This document shows positions 1-10,851 of a DNA stretch of 64,000 bases, piece by piece (position 1 is the stretch's first letter; each line of letters opens with the position of its first letter). This DNA comes from Pollenia angustigena. Lineage: Eukaryota; Arthropoda; Insecta; Diptera; Polleniidae. Below the pieces are notes generated by a model, which ran no database searches, was not told where the DNA came from, and saw only the letters and a list, made by a program, of their open reading frames with translations. The translations under genes and the position numbers were made by a program. The stretch is from the NCBI GenBank assembly GCA_930367215.1, contig OV884056.1, positions 89,787,285-89,851,284 on the forward strand. Reading direction: 5' to 3'.

Positions 1-83
1 GAGACTGGTTAAAATCGTCACTTTTTAGACAAAAAATCAACAAATCGTCAAAATGACGATAAATCGTCAAATCTGGCAGCCCT
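1..83. mobile_element. Right end of a hAT-like element (GGGCTGCCAG family), cut by the window edge
   Basis: The stretch ends in atctggcagccct and carries repeats of the word aaatcgtc. The same end is at 36950-37053, where the paired left end is also present. Only the terminal part lies in the window. Assignment to hAT rests on the terminus and on the related copy at 3835-5898, which has an 8-bp duplication. Confidence 0.6.
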
Positions 84-95
84 ATAGAAACTGTA

Positions 96-1323
96 CAGTG
101 TTGCCAAAACTTTGTGCCCAAAAATGGCCAAATTTACGGAAAAAATTGCTTAAAAAAATGGCTAAAAATGGGCTAAAAAATGGCTAAGTTTTTTTTTTAA
201 ATAAAAACTCATTAAAATTCAATAACAAAACAGAAATACATAATGAATTTAAAGTTGTTTACGATTATACTGTAAGTTAAGATCAATTTCTTAAATATGA
301 ATAAACGTAAATTAATATTTTGATAGATATTTAAAAATTTAAATCATCGATAAATTCGATGTCGTTATTGTTCATCTCATAGGAATCACTCGTGCCTATT
401 AGTTTTAAATAATTTGAAGGTAAATCATAATCACGAGAACATTTACCCAACACCTTTTGAGTCCAGATCTACAATAAAAAACAAGCAAGAAAGTATAGTC
501 GGTCAACCCCGACCACATTAGAACCTATGAATCACATTTTATTAAATTATCTGCAAATTTGCGACCTGTACTTTGGCACAATGTTTACATGGACAGCCAG
601 CCAACCGGACAAACATCGTCCAATTGACTCAGAAAGTGATTTTGAGTCTATCGGTATACGTAAAGGTGGGCTTAGGACCACTATTTTAAGGTGTTACAAA
701 CATCAGCACAAACGCATAGTACCCTCTCCAATACTGTGGTGTTGATATAAAAATTTTGTTGTTATGGTAAAAATATTTACCTAATTGATAAAATCGAATT
801 AACGGTTGCTAAATGTAACCTTTTTTCTCAAATTATTTTTAACGATGTTTACTTGGTTATATCTACCCTCTCTACTTCAGCATTATACCATGGAAGTGAG
901 AGAAACCTTATAGTCAATTCTGAAATTTCTAAAAAAAATTTGTTGCCGCCTGCATCTCTTTATTGAAATACTTGCAACCAGAAAGAAACACCGATGTTTG
1001 TGTTAATCCATTTTATAAATTAAATATCGGAATACTGTTCCTCTATTTTGAAAGATGTTTCATGATCATAGTTTATAGCGACTTTCAACATTTGTAAAAG
1101 TTGTGATTTAAATAAAAGGTGTTTTAATTGTTAAAAATGTTTATTTTACTTTTATAAATTTTTATAATAAATTAAAAATTATTCTTTTAAAAGAAAATGG
1201 ACAAAAAAATTTTTATGGCTAAACAAGTTCAAAAAAGGCTAATATCTAAACTAAATTATTAATGGCTAAACAGGTTGAAAAATTGCTAAATCTAGCCACT
1301 AAATGGCTAAATTGGCAACACTG
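96..1323. mobile_element. Non-autonomous hAT element, 8-bp TSD aaactgta
   Basis: The termini are CAGTGTTGCCAAAA on the left and TTGGCAACACTG on the right. They are flanked by a perfect 8-bp direct repeat, aaactgta, at 88-95 and 1324-1331. The subterminal regions repeat the word TGGCTAA many times, as hAT transposase binding regions often do. No transposase reading frame is visible in the 1.2-kb body, so it would depend on an enzyme supplied elsewhere. Confidence 0.88.
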
Positions 1324-1807
1324 AAACTGTATAATCTTTTAAAAGACCTTTCATATCAAATTGATTTAAAATTTGATCAGTTCGAACTAGGGATGCCAGT
1401 CGGGACTGGTTTCCGCAAATCCCGGGATTCGGGATTATAAAAAATCAAATCCCGAGATTTTACGGGATCCCGGGATTTTACGGGATCCCGGGATTTTTCG
1501 GGATATCGGGATTCGGGGTTTTTGAAAATTAGAAGATAAATGCTCATTAAAAGCGATTTACAAGCAAAAGTTTTATATTAATTTGTTATTTCAAAGTTAA
1601 AGATAATGTTATATTTATTACTAACATTTAAAAATATTGAAAATTGTGATTTTTTTCTTAATTAATAATTGATTAAAATAATAATATGATAAAAAAAACA
1701 ACGTACGATTTCTAACAATGTGTTAATTGATTCAACTAAAAAATAATTAACATAAAATCTATATTTTATTCAATTACCTCAGTTGATTCAAACTTAATAA
1801 AAACAAG

Positions 1808-3058
1808 TTACAGTGCTATATTCGGCTGTGCCGAATCTTTGATACCCTCCACCGACAGTTCGAATGTTTAAGGAGTAATATCTGTATGATGTCTATTTAT
1901 TATTATTATCTTAAACTGTGACGAGTTGTTATTAATTATGGTTTAAGGCGACTAAACTGTTTTCCGGTAGTAGGGTTTATATGGGGCCTATGGTAAATTA
2001 TGGACCGCTCATCACGAAATTTCACAGCGTCATTTCTAGCCCTTTAAAACTGTGATGTACCAATTTCTGTTATGATAGCATTATTAATTATGGTTTTAGG
2101 TGTACTAAACTTTTTTCCGGGAGTAGGGTTTCTATGGGGCCTGGGGTAAATTATGGACCGATCATCACGAAATTTCACAGCGTCATTTCTAGTCCTTTAA
2201 AACTGTGACGTACCAATTTCTGTTATGATATCATTATTAATTATGGTTTTAGGTGTACTAAAATGGTTTCCGGGAGTAGGGTTTCTGTGGGGCCTAGGGT
2301 AAATTATGTACCGATATTCACGAAATTTAACAGTATCATTTATAGTCCTATAAAACTGTGACGAGCCAAAATTTGTAATGCTTGCATTATTTTTTACGGT
2401 TTTAGGCGTACTAAACTGTTTTCCGGTAGTAGGGTTTATATGGGGCCTAAGGTAAATTATGGACCGATCGTCACGAAATTTCACAGTGTTATTTCTAATT
2501 CTAATAAACTGCGATGTAACAAATTTTGTTACGCTAGCATTATTTTTTACGGTTTTAGGCGTACTAAACTGTTTTCCGGGTGTAGTGTTTATATGGGGCT
2601 TAGGGTAAATAATCGACGGATCTTCACGAAATTTAACAGCGTGATTTCCAGTCAAATAAAACAAATTTTTGCAAAATCTTATCTCATTCCGTGCCTTGTT
2701 CCAGCATTTCTGTTATTTTTTGTAACAAAATTATCAATTTTTTTAGGTGGTGGTTCCACATTTTGATTCATAGCTCTGGTCCTACTAAACCGATTGCGCT
2801 GGATTTCAATCCCAAGCTGCTTAGGATAACTACAAGCAATTTGGCACCAAGTTTGTTCATTTTTTTGAGTTGTTCGAAAGTGAGCGTGTTTTCAACAGAC
2901 GGACAGACAGACGGACATGGCTAAATCGACTTAGAGTTACTCAAGGACCCAGAATATATATACTTTATGGGGTCTGAGATGAATAATAAAAAAGTTTCAC
3001 ACGGAATGACAAACTTAATATATCCTCTTCACAACTTATTGTGGTGGAGGGTATAAAA
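1808..3058 (+). mobile_element. mini-me-like repeat element with internal tandem array
   Basis: The element runs from ctgtgccgaatctttgatac, with 'taccctccacc' just inside, to 'ggtggagggtataaa'. Near the right end lie an acagacggacagacagacgg tract, the core acatggctaaatcgact and a ta-rich stretch. This order (RGAC/GTCY tract, short conserved core, TA tract) is that of dipteran mini-me elements. Similar tails are at about 14495, 59608 and 60405. Exact ends are uncertain. It sits inside hAT copy A. Confidence 0.6.
1930..2690 (+). repeat. Tandem array, five units of about 152 bp
   Basis: The anchor word ttattaattatgg, or its variant ttattttttacgg, recurs at about 1929, 2081, 2234, 2388 and 2540, giving a period of 152-154 bp. 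Each unit carries ttttccgg.agtagggttt, tggggcct.gggtaaatta and cacgaaattt.acag. Units differ by scattered substitutions. The long open frames across this stretch on both strands are by-products of the repeat. Confidence 0.9.
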
Positions 3059-4481
3059 ATTGAATATTGTAATTGAATAGAGCAAACTTGTATGTAATTG
3101 ATTTATTTGTAAGATTCTATTCAAATTTTTATTAAGTAAATTAGAATCAATAATTCAAATTTGAATTCGAAATTAATTATTTAAATCAATTTATTTAGTT
3201 AACCATAAAAATCTTATTTTAACAAAAAAACATTTTTATACCCACAACAAATTGGTAGGAATTGTGTAGTGCTTAAAATACACTTGTTAATTTTGTAAAA
3301 ACCGCTCCATAAATTGCTGTAGTTCCCATGCCTACTCTCGTACAACACTTTTATATTTCTAACCCTGTAAAGAGTAAAGTTTTAATGTCGAATTTGGTGC
3401 ACCAGTGGAATGCTTTGTGCATTTCAAAAGACATTTTTTTCCTTCATTAATTTTCTTCTTTAATTATTTCCTGCACTTCTCGTTAAAATTTTTTTATAAT
3501 TGTTGGACACGCTTAAAACATACAAAGTTTAACTTTTTTGTTTCGTTTTCGATGACAATATTATCAGAAATAATCAAGTAAATATTAAAGATCAGTATAT
3601 TGTTCCTTATGCTCTCAATGGGGAATGTCATGATGAATTTTTTTTTAATAAAAAAAATTTAAGCAAGAAAATTTTTTTAACAATTTCGGGATTTACTAAA
3701 TTCCGAAAATACCGGGATTGCAAAATTTAAATCCCGGGACTCGGGATTTGCTGAATCCCGAAAATCGGGATTTCGGGATTGGCATCCCTAGTTTGAACCA
3801 TTTAATTCATGTTAAGCGGATTTTTTCCCTCAATCAGGGCTGCCAGGTACTTTTTTTCCTTGTCCCCAAAAAATCAAAAAAATATCCCCAAAAATCCCCA
3901 AATTAAGAAAAAAAACCTTAGTAAGTAAATATTTTTCAGTTTGTTTTTTTTCTGACCAAATTTTAATTTTTTTTTTTAAAAAGTAAAAATAGTAAGAACA
4001 ATTTTAATTAGAAATCCCCAAAAATCCCCAAATAAAAATTTTTTGTAAAAAAATTTATTTTATTTTGTTTGTACCCTGAAGGAAAAATAACATAAATTTA
4101 TAAAGTACCTTTAACACTACCTTTTACCTAAAATGATAATCTTAATAAGGACCTTTTACACCGTATAAGTTGTTGATAAGAGTAAGATAAAAGTTTTGCT
4201 ACTTTTTTTTCATATTTTTAATGGCTGTAGGAAATATCGCCCAAAGAAAAATGGCCCAAAAAAAAAAATGAAAAATCGCCCAAATGAAGAATCGCCCAAG
4301 CGAACATGAAAAATTACCCAAAAAGGTAAATATGAAATTTTGCCCAAAAAAAACGAAAAAGGGCCCAAAAAGAAAATGAAAAATGACCCAAAAAGCATAA
4401 ACGAATTTTTTCCCAAAAAATAAAAAAAAAAATTACTAAATTTGCAAAAAGTGTTTATTATTCATATAAATTTAGGTGACA

Positions 4482-4571
4482 TGTCATAACGTCCAGTGTC
4501 GTAGTGTCCTTGGACACTTTTAAAGTGTCATAATGTCCATCGAAGACGAGGGCGAGGACGTTATGACACTT
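4482..4571. repeat. Short palindrome around tgtcataacgtcc
   Basis: The word tgtcataacgtcc at 4483 reappears inverted as ggacgttatgaca near 4557-4569, with inner words agtgtcc/ggacact also paired. The ~90-bp foldback lies in the left part of the 9-bp-TSD element. No coding content. Confidence 0.6.
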
Positions 4572-4664
4572 TGCAACGTCCGCAACTTAACTTATAATCA
4601 AAAATGTCTAATTTTTTTTTTAAAATACCGTTAAAATTTCAAGTGATTTTTTTAAAGATACTTA

Positions 4665-5391
4665 TTTAACCATAATATGGTTGTCGGTGACAATGATTTG
4701 GTTAAATTAAACATAATATGGATAAAATATTTTTATAGCTCTTACTCCGGGTGTATATATTAAATATATATATCCAAAATAAGGATTTCATCTTCTATGG
4801 TATAACAAATACTGGCTTCGCTAACTAAAGCTTCTCTGTATAGCCGGCCTTCGGCCGGGCGCAAGGATTTTCTCCTCTATGGTACAACAAAGACCGGCTT
4901 CGCTAACTAAAGCTTCTCTGTATAGCCGGCCTTCGGCCGGGCGCAAGGATTTTCTCCTTTATGGTCTAACAAAAACCGGTTTCGCTAAGTAAAACTTCGA
5001 AAAACTGCCTTGTTTCCGAACAAGGCCGACTACGCAGAGAAGCTTTAGTTAGCGAAGCCGGTGTTTGTTATACCATAGAGGAGAAAATCCTTGCGCCCGG
5101 CCGAAGGCCGCCTATACAGAGAAGCTTTAGTTAGCGAAGCCGGTCTTTGTTATACCATAGAGGAGAAAATCCTTGCGCCCGGCCGAAGGCCGGCGATACA
5201 GAGAAGCTTTAGTTAGCGAAGCCAGTATTTGTTATACCATAGAAGAGAAAATCCTTATTTTCGATATATATGTATATATTTAATATATACACCCAGAGAA
5301 AAAAGCTACAAAACCATTTTTAAAAAAATTCTACCGATATTATGTTTAATTTAACCAAATCATTGTCGCCGACAACCATATAATGGTTAAA
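4665..5391. repeat. Foldback palindrome with tandem repeats in each arm
   Basis: The two halves are reverse complements centred near 5028 (ccttgtttccgaacaagg). The outer arms match from ttaaccataatatggttg (left) to its inverse (right). Inside each arm are two to three tandem units of roughly 100 bp, each holding agccggccttcggccgggc, ggattttctcct and ggcttcgctaactaaagc. Long inverted repeats built from tandem units are the hallmark of Foldback-type elements. The arm units are much richer in GC than the surroundings. Confidence 0.85.
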
Positions 5392-5906
5392 TTAGTTTCT
5401 TGAAAAATAGTTTTGTTGTTTGCAACCATAATAAAACATGGTTTTCTCTGCTGTAAGATTATGGTAGAATTTTAAAAATAGCCCATTTTTTTTGGGCCAT
5501 TTTTCATACAACATTTTTGGGTGATTTTTCATAATGAAAAATCACCCAAATTTTAAAAACGAAAAATCACCCAACAATAACGATAAATAGCCCAAAAATT
5601 TTGGGCCATTTTTCATATGAAATCAGGCCCAATTTTACATGCAATTTTTTTGGGCGATTTTTCATTTTTTTTTTTGGGCGATTTTTCTTTGGGCGATATT
5701 TCCTACAGCCATTTTTAATACGAGACAAAGAAAAATAAGCATAAATAATAAAAGGGAAAATATATTAAAAGAGTGTAAAATCCCCAAAAAATCCCCGAAT
5801 TTTTTTTAAATCCCCAATCCCCAAAGGATTTTCTTTGTCCTTTTTGCTCGCATAAAATCCCCAACTTTGGGGATAAATCCCCAAGTCTGACAGCCCTGCC
5901 CTCAAT

Positions 5907-6454
5907 TACAATTTCAAACAAATTTTTGGAAACGAAAAAATACCATAACTTTTGATATAGAAACTTAATGTCAACTTAAACAACGATTGCCAAACAATTT
6001 TCATAATTTAACAAATACTGAGTTTTTTGTGTAGAAAACAGTTTAAAAACTAATGAATGCAAATTAAGCGAACATTTAAAAGATGAAATGATTGATTTCA
6101 CTGTGAAAAAAATTACAACTTTGGAAACCGTTGCTTTCTGGATAAATATATATGGATATAGAAATGCTTTAAATGAAAATCCATTCAGTGAATTAGCTTC
6201 TTTTGCAATGAAGTTCTTGGTTTTTCCATTTAGCAACGCGGAAGTTAAAATAGGGTTTTAGTGGTATAAATCTCTTAAAACCGAAAATTCGAAATGGAAT
6301 GACGTTTCAGTCTATGAAATCGCTACTTTATATTAGGTGTGGTTTAAAATGTTGCGATAGTTTTAAAAAATTGTACGATCTCATATAAAAATGGAATAAG
6401 AACATATATTATAATGATGTGTTTTGTTTTGGTTTCAAACGGTGAAAGAATTAT
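5907..6454. other. Unassigned AT-rich sequence
   Basis: Between the hAT target duplication and the LINE relic I see no gene, repeat partner or RNA motif. A run of about 86 codons open on the minus strand (5976-6236) has no recognisable domain. Confidence 0.4.
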
Positions 6455-7680
6455 TTCACTCCGTCTTATCTCCACATAATTTTTACCGCCTATAACCGAC
6501 CTAAAATGGAATACAATTGCTTCAAGGTTGACGCTTCTGGATCGGGTGCAAAGGAGTGCGTTGAAGCTCATCAATGACAGTAAGGTATCTAGCTCTATTG
6601 ACTCATTTTAGCATAGTCAGAATGGGGGTTGTGCATAATTGTTCTATCGGCATTACCCTGATAACATATCAGCTGCGATGGGCGAACTCATCCCAGAGAT
6701 GCGGGTGCCTGCCGTAGCACTCGCCTTTTCACCAGATCACATGATTTCGTTGTCGACGGTCCAGTGTATCGCACAAAGCATTACATTCCTTTTTTGGTTG
6801 AACTAGCCGTAATTGGAATAAACTCCCGGCAGGAGCCTTCCCAGTCGGCTACAACTTGTAAAAATTCAAACTTAATGTCCACAAACACGACACTGATAGA
6901 AAAGGCGTCATAACACTGATGTATTTTGACATCAGTACTATGACAAGTGTCTTCGTTTTTGACCCCATGACACTTTTCATCATGGTGATGCCAACCTTAA
7001 CATCACTTGGCCAAAGTGTAATCAGGGTAAAAATGAAGTTATGTCGTCAATAGGATAACACATCGGCATCGCAGAAATGACGAATATGTCTTCAGTGCGA
7101 TGACGCAGAAACATCGGAGAAAGGACTCATTCAATTTAATGACAGTTTGTCAGTTTGTCATTAAGTCAAAGTGAGAGATTATTGTTATTTACTTACCCGT
7201 TACATATGTTTGTTGAATAACGACCTTTGTTTACAGCAGAACTCTCAATAATAAGACACCAGCACCATAACCCATACGGTTTTTGTAAACATTCTACTTT
7301 AAAAGTTTGACGTATTTAACTAAATAATTTAAAAAATAGAATATAGGAATTTTTGCTTCTTGTAATACATTGTAATCATGAAAATAATGTTAATAATATA
7401 CAAAATTTGGCATTGAATTGATGTCACCATAGTCATAAAATAGATGACACGTAAGAAATGACAAAATTATACGAAGACGCTAGTCATTGGATTGATGTTA
7501 CTGTTTGCATCATTGATGCCATTTGTAGTAACATTGATGTCACAATTCTGATGTTAGTGCAACATTAATATGAAGATGCATTTTTCTATCAGTGTACTCC
7601 GTCTTGCCTCCTCCTCATAACCTATTTTTGTATACCTACACAATGCATTGCATTAATAGGGGTATACCCTGAGTGTTGGC
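6455..7680 (+). pseudogene. Decayed 3' end of the CR1/Jockey-group LINE, interrupted
   Basis: The segments 6455-6888 and 7597-7680 align with 58220-58780 of the better preserved LINE at 55771-58802. Shared landmarks are tcactcc.tctgatctcc, atggaatacaa, ggtatc.a..tctattgact and, after the insertion, 'acaatgcattgcattaatagg'. The coding part corresponds to the region downstream of the reverse transcriptase and is full of stops. The MITE at 6891-7594 splits the copy just before the LINE 3' UTR. Confidence 0.8.
6891..7594. mobile_element. MITE with CACTGATAGAAAA ends, TA target
   Basis: The inverted ends are CACTGATAGAAAA and TTTTCTATCAGTG. The interior repeats words such as gatgtca and catcagtac, with no coding frame. 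The empty site can be read in the paralogous LINE at 58676-58690 as caaacactactcc. Insertion at the TA gives TA on the right (7595-7596) and GA, a one-base change, on the left (6889-6890). The superfamily is not certain. Confidence 0.82.
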
Positions 7681-7689
7681 TCAATGTAA

Positions 7690-8156
7690 ATAAAACAATC
7701 GATTATTTACTTTATTCATTTTTTTTTTTTAATGAAATAAAAATATTTTTTAAATTCTAGTTTTTGTTTTCTACATACATACATATGTATCCTTTGTATT
7801 AGTACTTTCGTCTGAAAAGTACAAACGGGGGAGTGCCCAGTGTATCTTCTAAGATACAACCACTATTTTCTTAATAACTTTAAAAAAAATTTCGCATCAT
7901 ATATTTTTTTTTTTTTTTTTTTTTTTTTGTATCAAAATCGGTGTCCTTCAGCATTATGTTTTGTCAAAATTCCACAGAATTAAAGTACCCGTTACCGAAA
8001 TCGGTGTCCTTATATAGTTTTGGTCAGCGTTTCAAAAACTGCAGTCAAAGTACAAAAACTGCTATTTCTTCAACTTCTTCATTTGGCATTGGCAAAAAAA
8101 AAACTGTTGCTTTTACTTCGGATTCATTAAATTTTAACAGTCGATGTCAAAACATA
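7690..8156. other. Unassigned sequence with long T tract
   Basis: The stretch contains a T tract at 7905-7927 and the word aaaatcggtgtccttc twice (about 7935 and 7997). A short inverted partner, aaaaactgcagtc (8034 against 8893), brackets the next MITE and hints at a larger decayed inverted-repeat element. No gene is supported. Confidence 0.4.
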
Positions 8157-8814
8157 GATGGGGAATTTGGATTAGAATTAGAAATCATTACGATTAGAGA
8201 AATAAAATAATCTAATCATTAGAATTGAATTTTGATAAAAATGTCAGATTACTAATTGATTTGATTAGAAATAATCAAAAATCTAATCACAATTAGTGAC
8301 GATTTTGAAAACTTTAATTTGAATAAAACAAAAATTACAATCTTACAAAACAAAGATTTTACTTTCAATGTTAAGTAAACAAAAAAATTATACTTGTACT
8401 TCCACAAAACACGTTGAAAATTAACATTAATAATAACACAACAACAAAGTGAACCAGTTGTGTACAGTGTTTAGTTTAAGAACAATTTTATGCAATATTC
8501 AAAAACTGGTACATTATGAAAATATAACAACAAATGTGATAAATAAATATTTTTTTGTCACAAAAATAGTTAAAAATAGTTGATCTAATCAAATCTAATC
8601 AAGAAATCTAATCAACATTTTGGATTAGTTTTGATTAGATTTGATTAGAAATGCTAATCGTCACTAATTGTGATTAGATTTTTGATTATTTCTAATCTAA
8701 TCAATAAGTAATCGTCTAAAATGGCTGACTAATCATAATTAATCAATTTTTCAGCACAATTAAAATTTCTAATCCAATTGCTAATCATTAGGATTTCTAA
8801 TCATAATTCCCAAG
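8157..8814. mobile_element. MITE made of GATTAG-rich inverted repeats
   Basis: The outer ends TGGGGAATT and AATTCCCA are inverted. Both halves are dense in gattaga and its complement tctaatc, with the long inner word ctaatcacaattagtgac inverted near 8660. No target duplication was found, so the superfamily is open. No coding content. Confidence 0.65.
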
Positions 8815-9059
8815 CTATGTGTCAAACCAACTCAAAAAGCGAAAAGTTGTACGCAAATTTTCGTTTTTTGCTCGACAGTTTTTGGTTTCGACTGCAGTTT
8901 TTTAAAGCTTGGTTTAGGTGTTGCTTTAAAAAAAATTTCTGCGATATTAATACGAAATCGTCAAATATAAAAACCAAAAAAAAAAATCGCTTTTCGTTGC
9001 AGTTCTGTCAAATATTAAAAATCTGTATCATATTTTATCCCAAGTTTTTTTTTTAATTT

Positions 9060-10440
9060 TCAATCACTTATTATTTTTTTTTTTAATTTGTTCCTTAAAA
9101 TCTTTATTGTTTTAATTTTAGCTTAAAAGAAATCTTTGAAAGAATACCGCCATCAGAGAAATGGAATTTTCTAAATCATAACAAATTCCTTCAATAAAGC
9201 GGCATTTTACTTTTACTTTTTCTATATAAATTTTTTTTTTTAACATTTTGATGCTGCTAAATGCAGCCTGCTATTGCTGCTACTGTTTACCAAATTACGT
9301 TTTTAGCCCCAAAAATAGCGGTTCTCAAAAATATTTGTGGCCTACAAGGAATAACCAAGAAAAAAAAAACACAAAAAAGAAATACACAAAAAGGGTCATT
9401 GTCAAATCATTACGACAATGATGATGATGGTGATGACGCAGAGGTTGAAAGTGGTTGCTGGTGGTGGTGGTGTTTGTCTGTTTGTTTGTTTGTCCAATTG
9501 TTGTTATTGCGATGATTAGGCCAAAAACGCTAAAACAGGCAGCTGTCTTTCTTTTGTGTACATTACCAACCAACATTTTGATGTTTTGATGGATTTCTCC
9601 CAAAAGAACATCATCAAATCAACTTGAAATACTTGTGCCGCTTGGTTGAAAAAAATAAAAAACCACAAACTATTTTAAATTTAAAAGTTAAAAAAGAAAT
9701 CATTTAAAAATATTTGAAATTCCTTTATTGCGAATGGATCACATTTAACAATGTTTGTTTTTTTTTTTTTTGTCCTTTTAGTCGTATTAGTTCTCTCTCA
9801 CTCTCTTTTTAATTTCAAAATCATTTAATACCTGATACTGGTAATAAAAAGTAATTCTTTTAAATTATTTAAGCCAAAAAAATTTCAAGGTTAGCGCTTG
9901 CAGACACTCATCATCATCATCATCGTTTTTATGATGTTCGTGATAATCGAAATCAGCAGAGAAATACAGTTATAAATATTTGATTTAATGCCGTCCGTGT
10001 TCCTTAAACAACTTATTTTTTTTTTATTGCTAATTTGCATATTTTGTATAAAAATTTTAGTTTAAAACAAAAAGATGCTTAAAATTGGTAGCTTGGCTGA
10101 TTAGCTAAATTACATGTTCAGTTCGGCACAAAAACAAACGCTTCAAACCAAAAGTGTGCGATCATACTGAAGAAAACACAACGAATTATGTTCATTTAGC
10201 GTGTTTTATACACATTTGCAATATATTAAAAATATTTTATCTCTAAATTGGTTGAAAGGAATCTAGTGCACCCTCCACCATGATTTTTTGCTCTAAGTGA
10301 AAGCATGTATTGGTAATCATCTACCAAAGATGCTTAAGCGTACAACATCGCATTTGGATTATAAATTGAACGGAGTTATTGGCTTAACGTAGAATTTTAT
10401 ATATACACGACTGTCTGCACAAGTAAAGAAAATCTATTTT
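9060..10440. other. Low-repeat intergenic stretch with microsatellites
   Basis: I find no gene here. Simple repeats are (gat)n near 9418, a tttg run near 9480-9495, (atc)n at 9908-9925 and several A or T tracts. This stretch has few recognisable transposon ends compared with its neighbours and may be older unique fly DNA. Confidence 0.45.
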
Positions 10441-10446
10441 TTCATA

Positions 10447-10549
10447 GTCTGGCTTCATTCACACTATGAAAGTTTTCTTTTAGAAAGTCCGAGTTTATTG
10501 ATGAGAAGGGAGATAAAAAAACATGTTCTCTTCCCCACTCACCAATTAG
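10447..10549. mobile_element. Half of a GTCTGG-type MITE
   Basis: The sequence gtctggcttcattcacacta followed by tgaaagttttct and gagtttattgatgagaaggg matches one arm of the complete hairpin at 48776-48917. The second arm is missing; the hAT element at 10558 lies immediately to the right. Confidence 0.65.
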
Positions 10550-10851
10550 ATTAAGGTTAGACTTGCCAACTGGCTAGTTTTCGCCGGGGCAGTCCAGTTT
10601 TAGAGTGGAATGTCCCGTGTCCCGTCGATACTCTGAACTGGACACCATTTGTCCCGTTTTTTTTAAAACTTTTTTTATTACCTGGCACAACAAATCAAAA
10701 AAATCGAGAACTGTAGCACTTATTTTAATACTAAAATTTTTCAACCTAAAAAAACGGTTACCACCACTGTGTTCAGCGTACCCGAATTAGGTAAAAACTG
10801 CAAGTTCTCAGCTTGTCTAAAAAAAGTGTAAATTTCTAGCACAGTGTAATC

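Larger units (their letters stand above)
1388..3790. mobile_element. hAT-type GGGATGCC element, copy A, with nested insertion
   Basis: The ends are TAGGGATGCCAGTCGGGA and ATTGGCATCCCTA, and both subterminal regions are packed with CCCGGGATT-type words. The flanks gttcgaac (1380-1387) and gtttgaac (3791-3798) match at 7 of 8 positions, which fits an aged hAT target duplication. Two shorter copies of the family are at 12872-13185 and 41889-41993. Most of the extra length of this copy is the mini-me-like insertion at about 1808-3058. No transposase is present. Confidence 0.85.
4223..5710. mobile_element. Nested TIR element with 9-bp TSD (Mutator-like?)
   Basis: The inverted ends GGCTGTAGGAAATATCGCCC match on both sides, followed by several copies of 'atcgccca'. 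The flanks atttttaat at 4214-4222 and 5711-5719 are identical 9-mers. A 9-bp duplication suggests Mutator-like elements, but because the target is A/T-rich an 8-bp hAT event cannot be excluded. It is inserted in hAT 3835-5898 and carries the palindrome at 4665-5391. Confidence 0.75.
3835..5898. mobile_element. Non-autonomous hAT element, 8-bp TSD ccctcaat
   Basis: The termini CAGGGCTGCCAG and CTGACAGCCCTG are flanked by a perfect 8-bp duplication, ccctcaat, at 3827-3834 and 5899-5906. Subterminal regions repeat 'atccccaaa' on the left and its complement on the right. The body is largely a second, nested element (4223-5710). No transposase gene is visible. Confidence 0.9.

Noticed and set aside
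2197..2766. Long open frames on both strands (155 and 108 codons)
   Set aside because: They lie in the 152-bp tandem array and repeat with its period; no domain is present.
4770..5270. CRISPR-like spaced repeats
   Set aside because: The units are ~100 bp, tandem, and arranged as a palindrome in an animal genome; this is a Foldback pattern.
9261..9603. Overlapping ORFs with histidine or tryptophan runs
   Set aside because: They come from gat/ggt simple repeats; composition is not protein-like.
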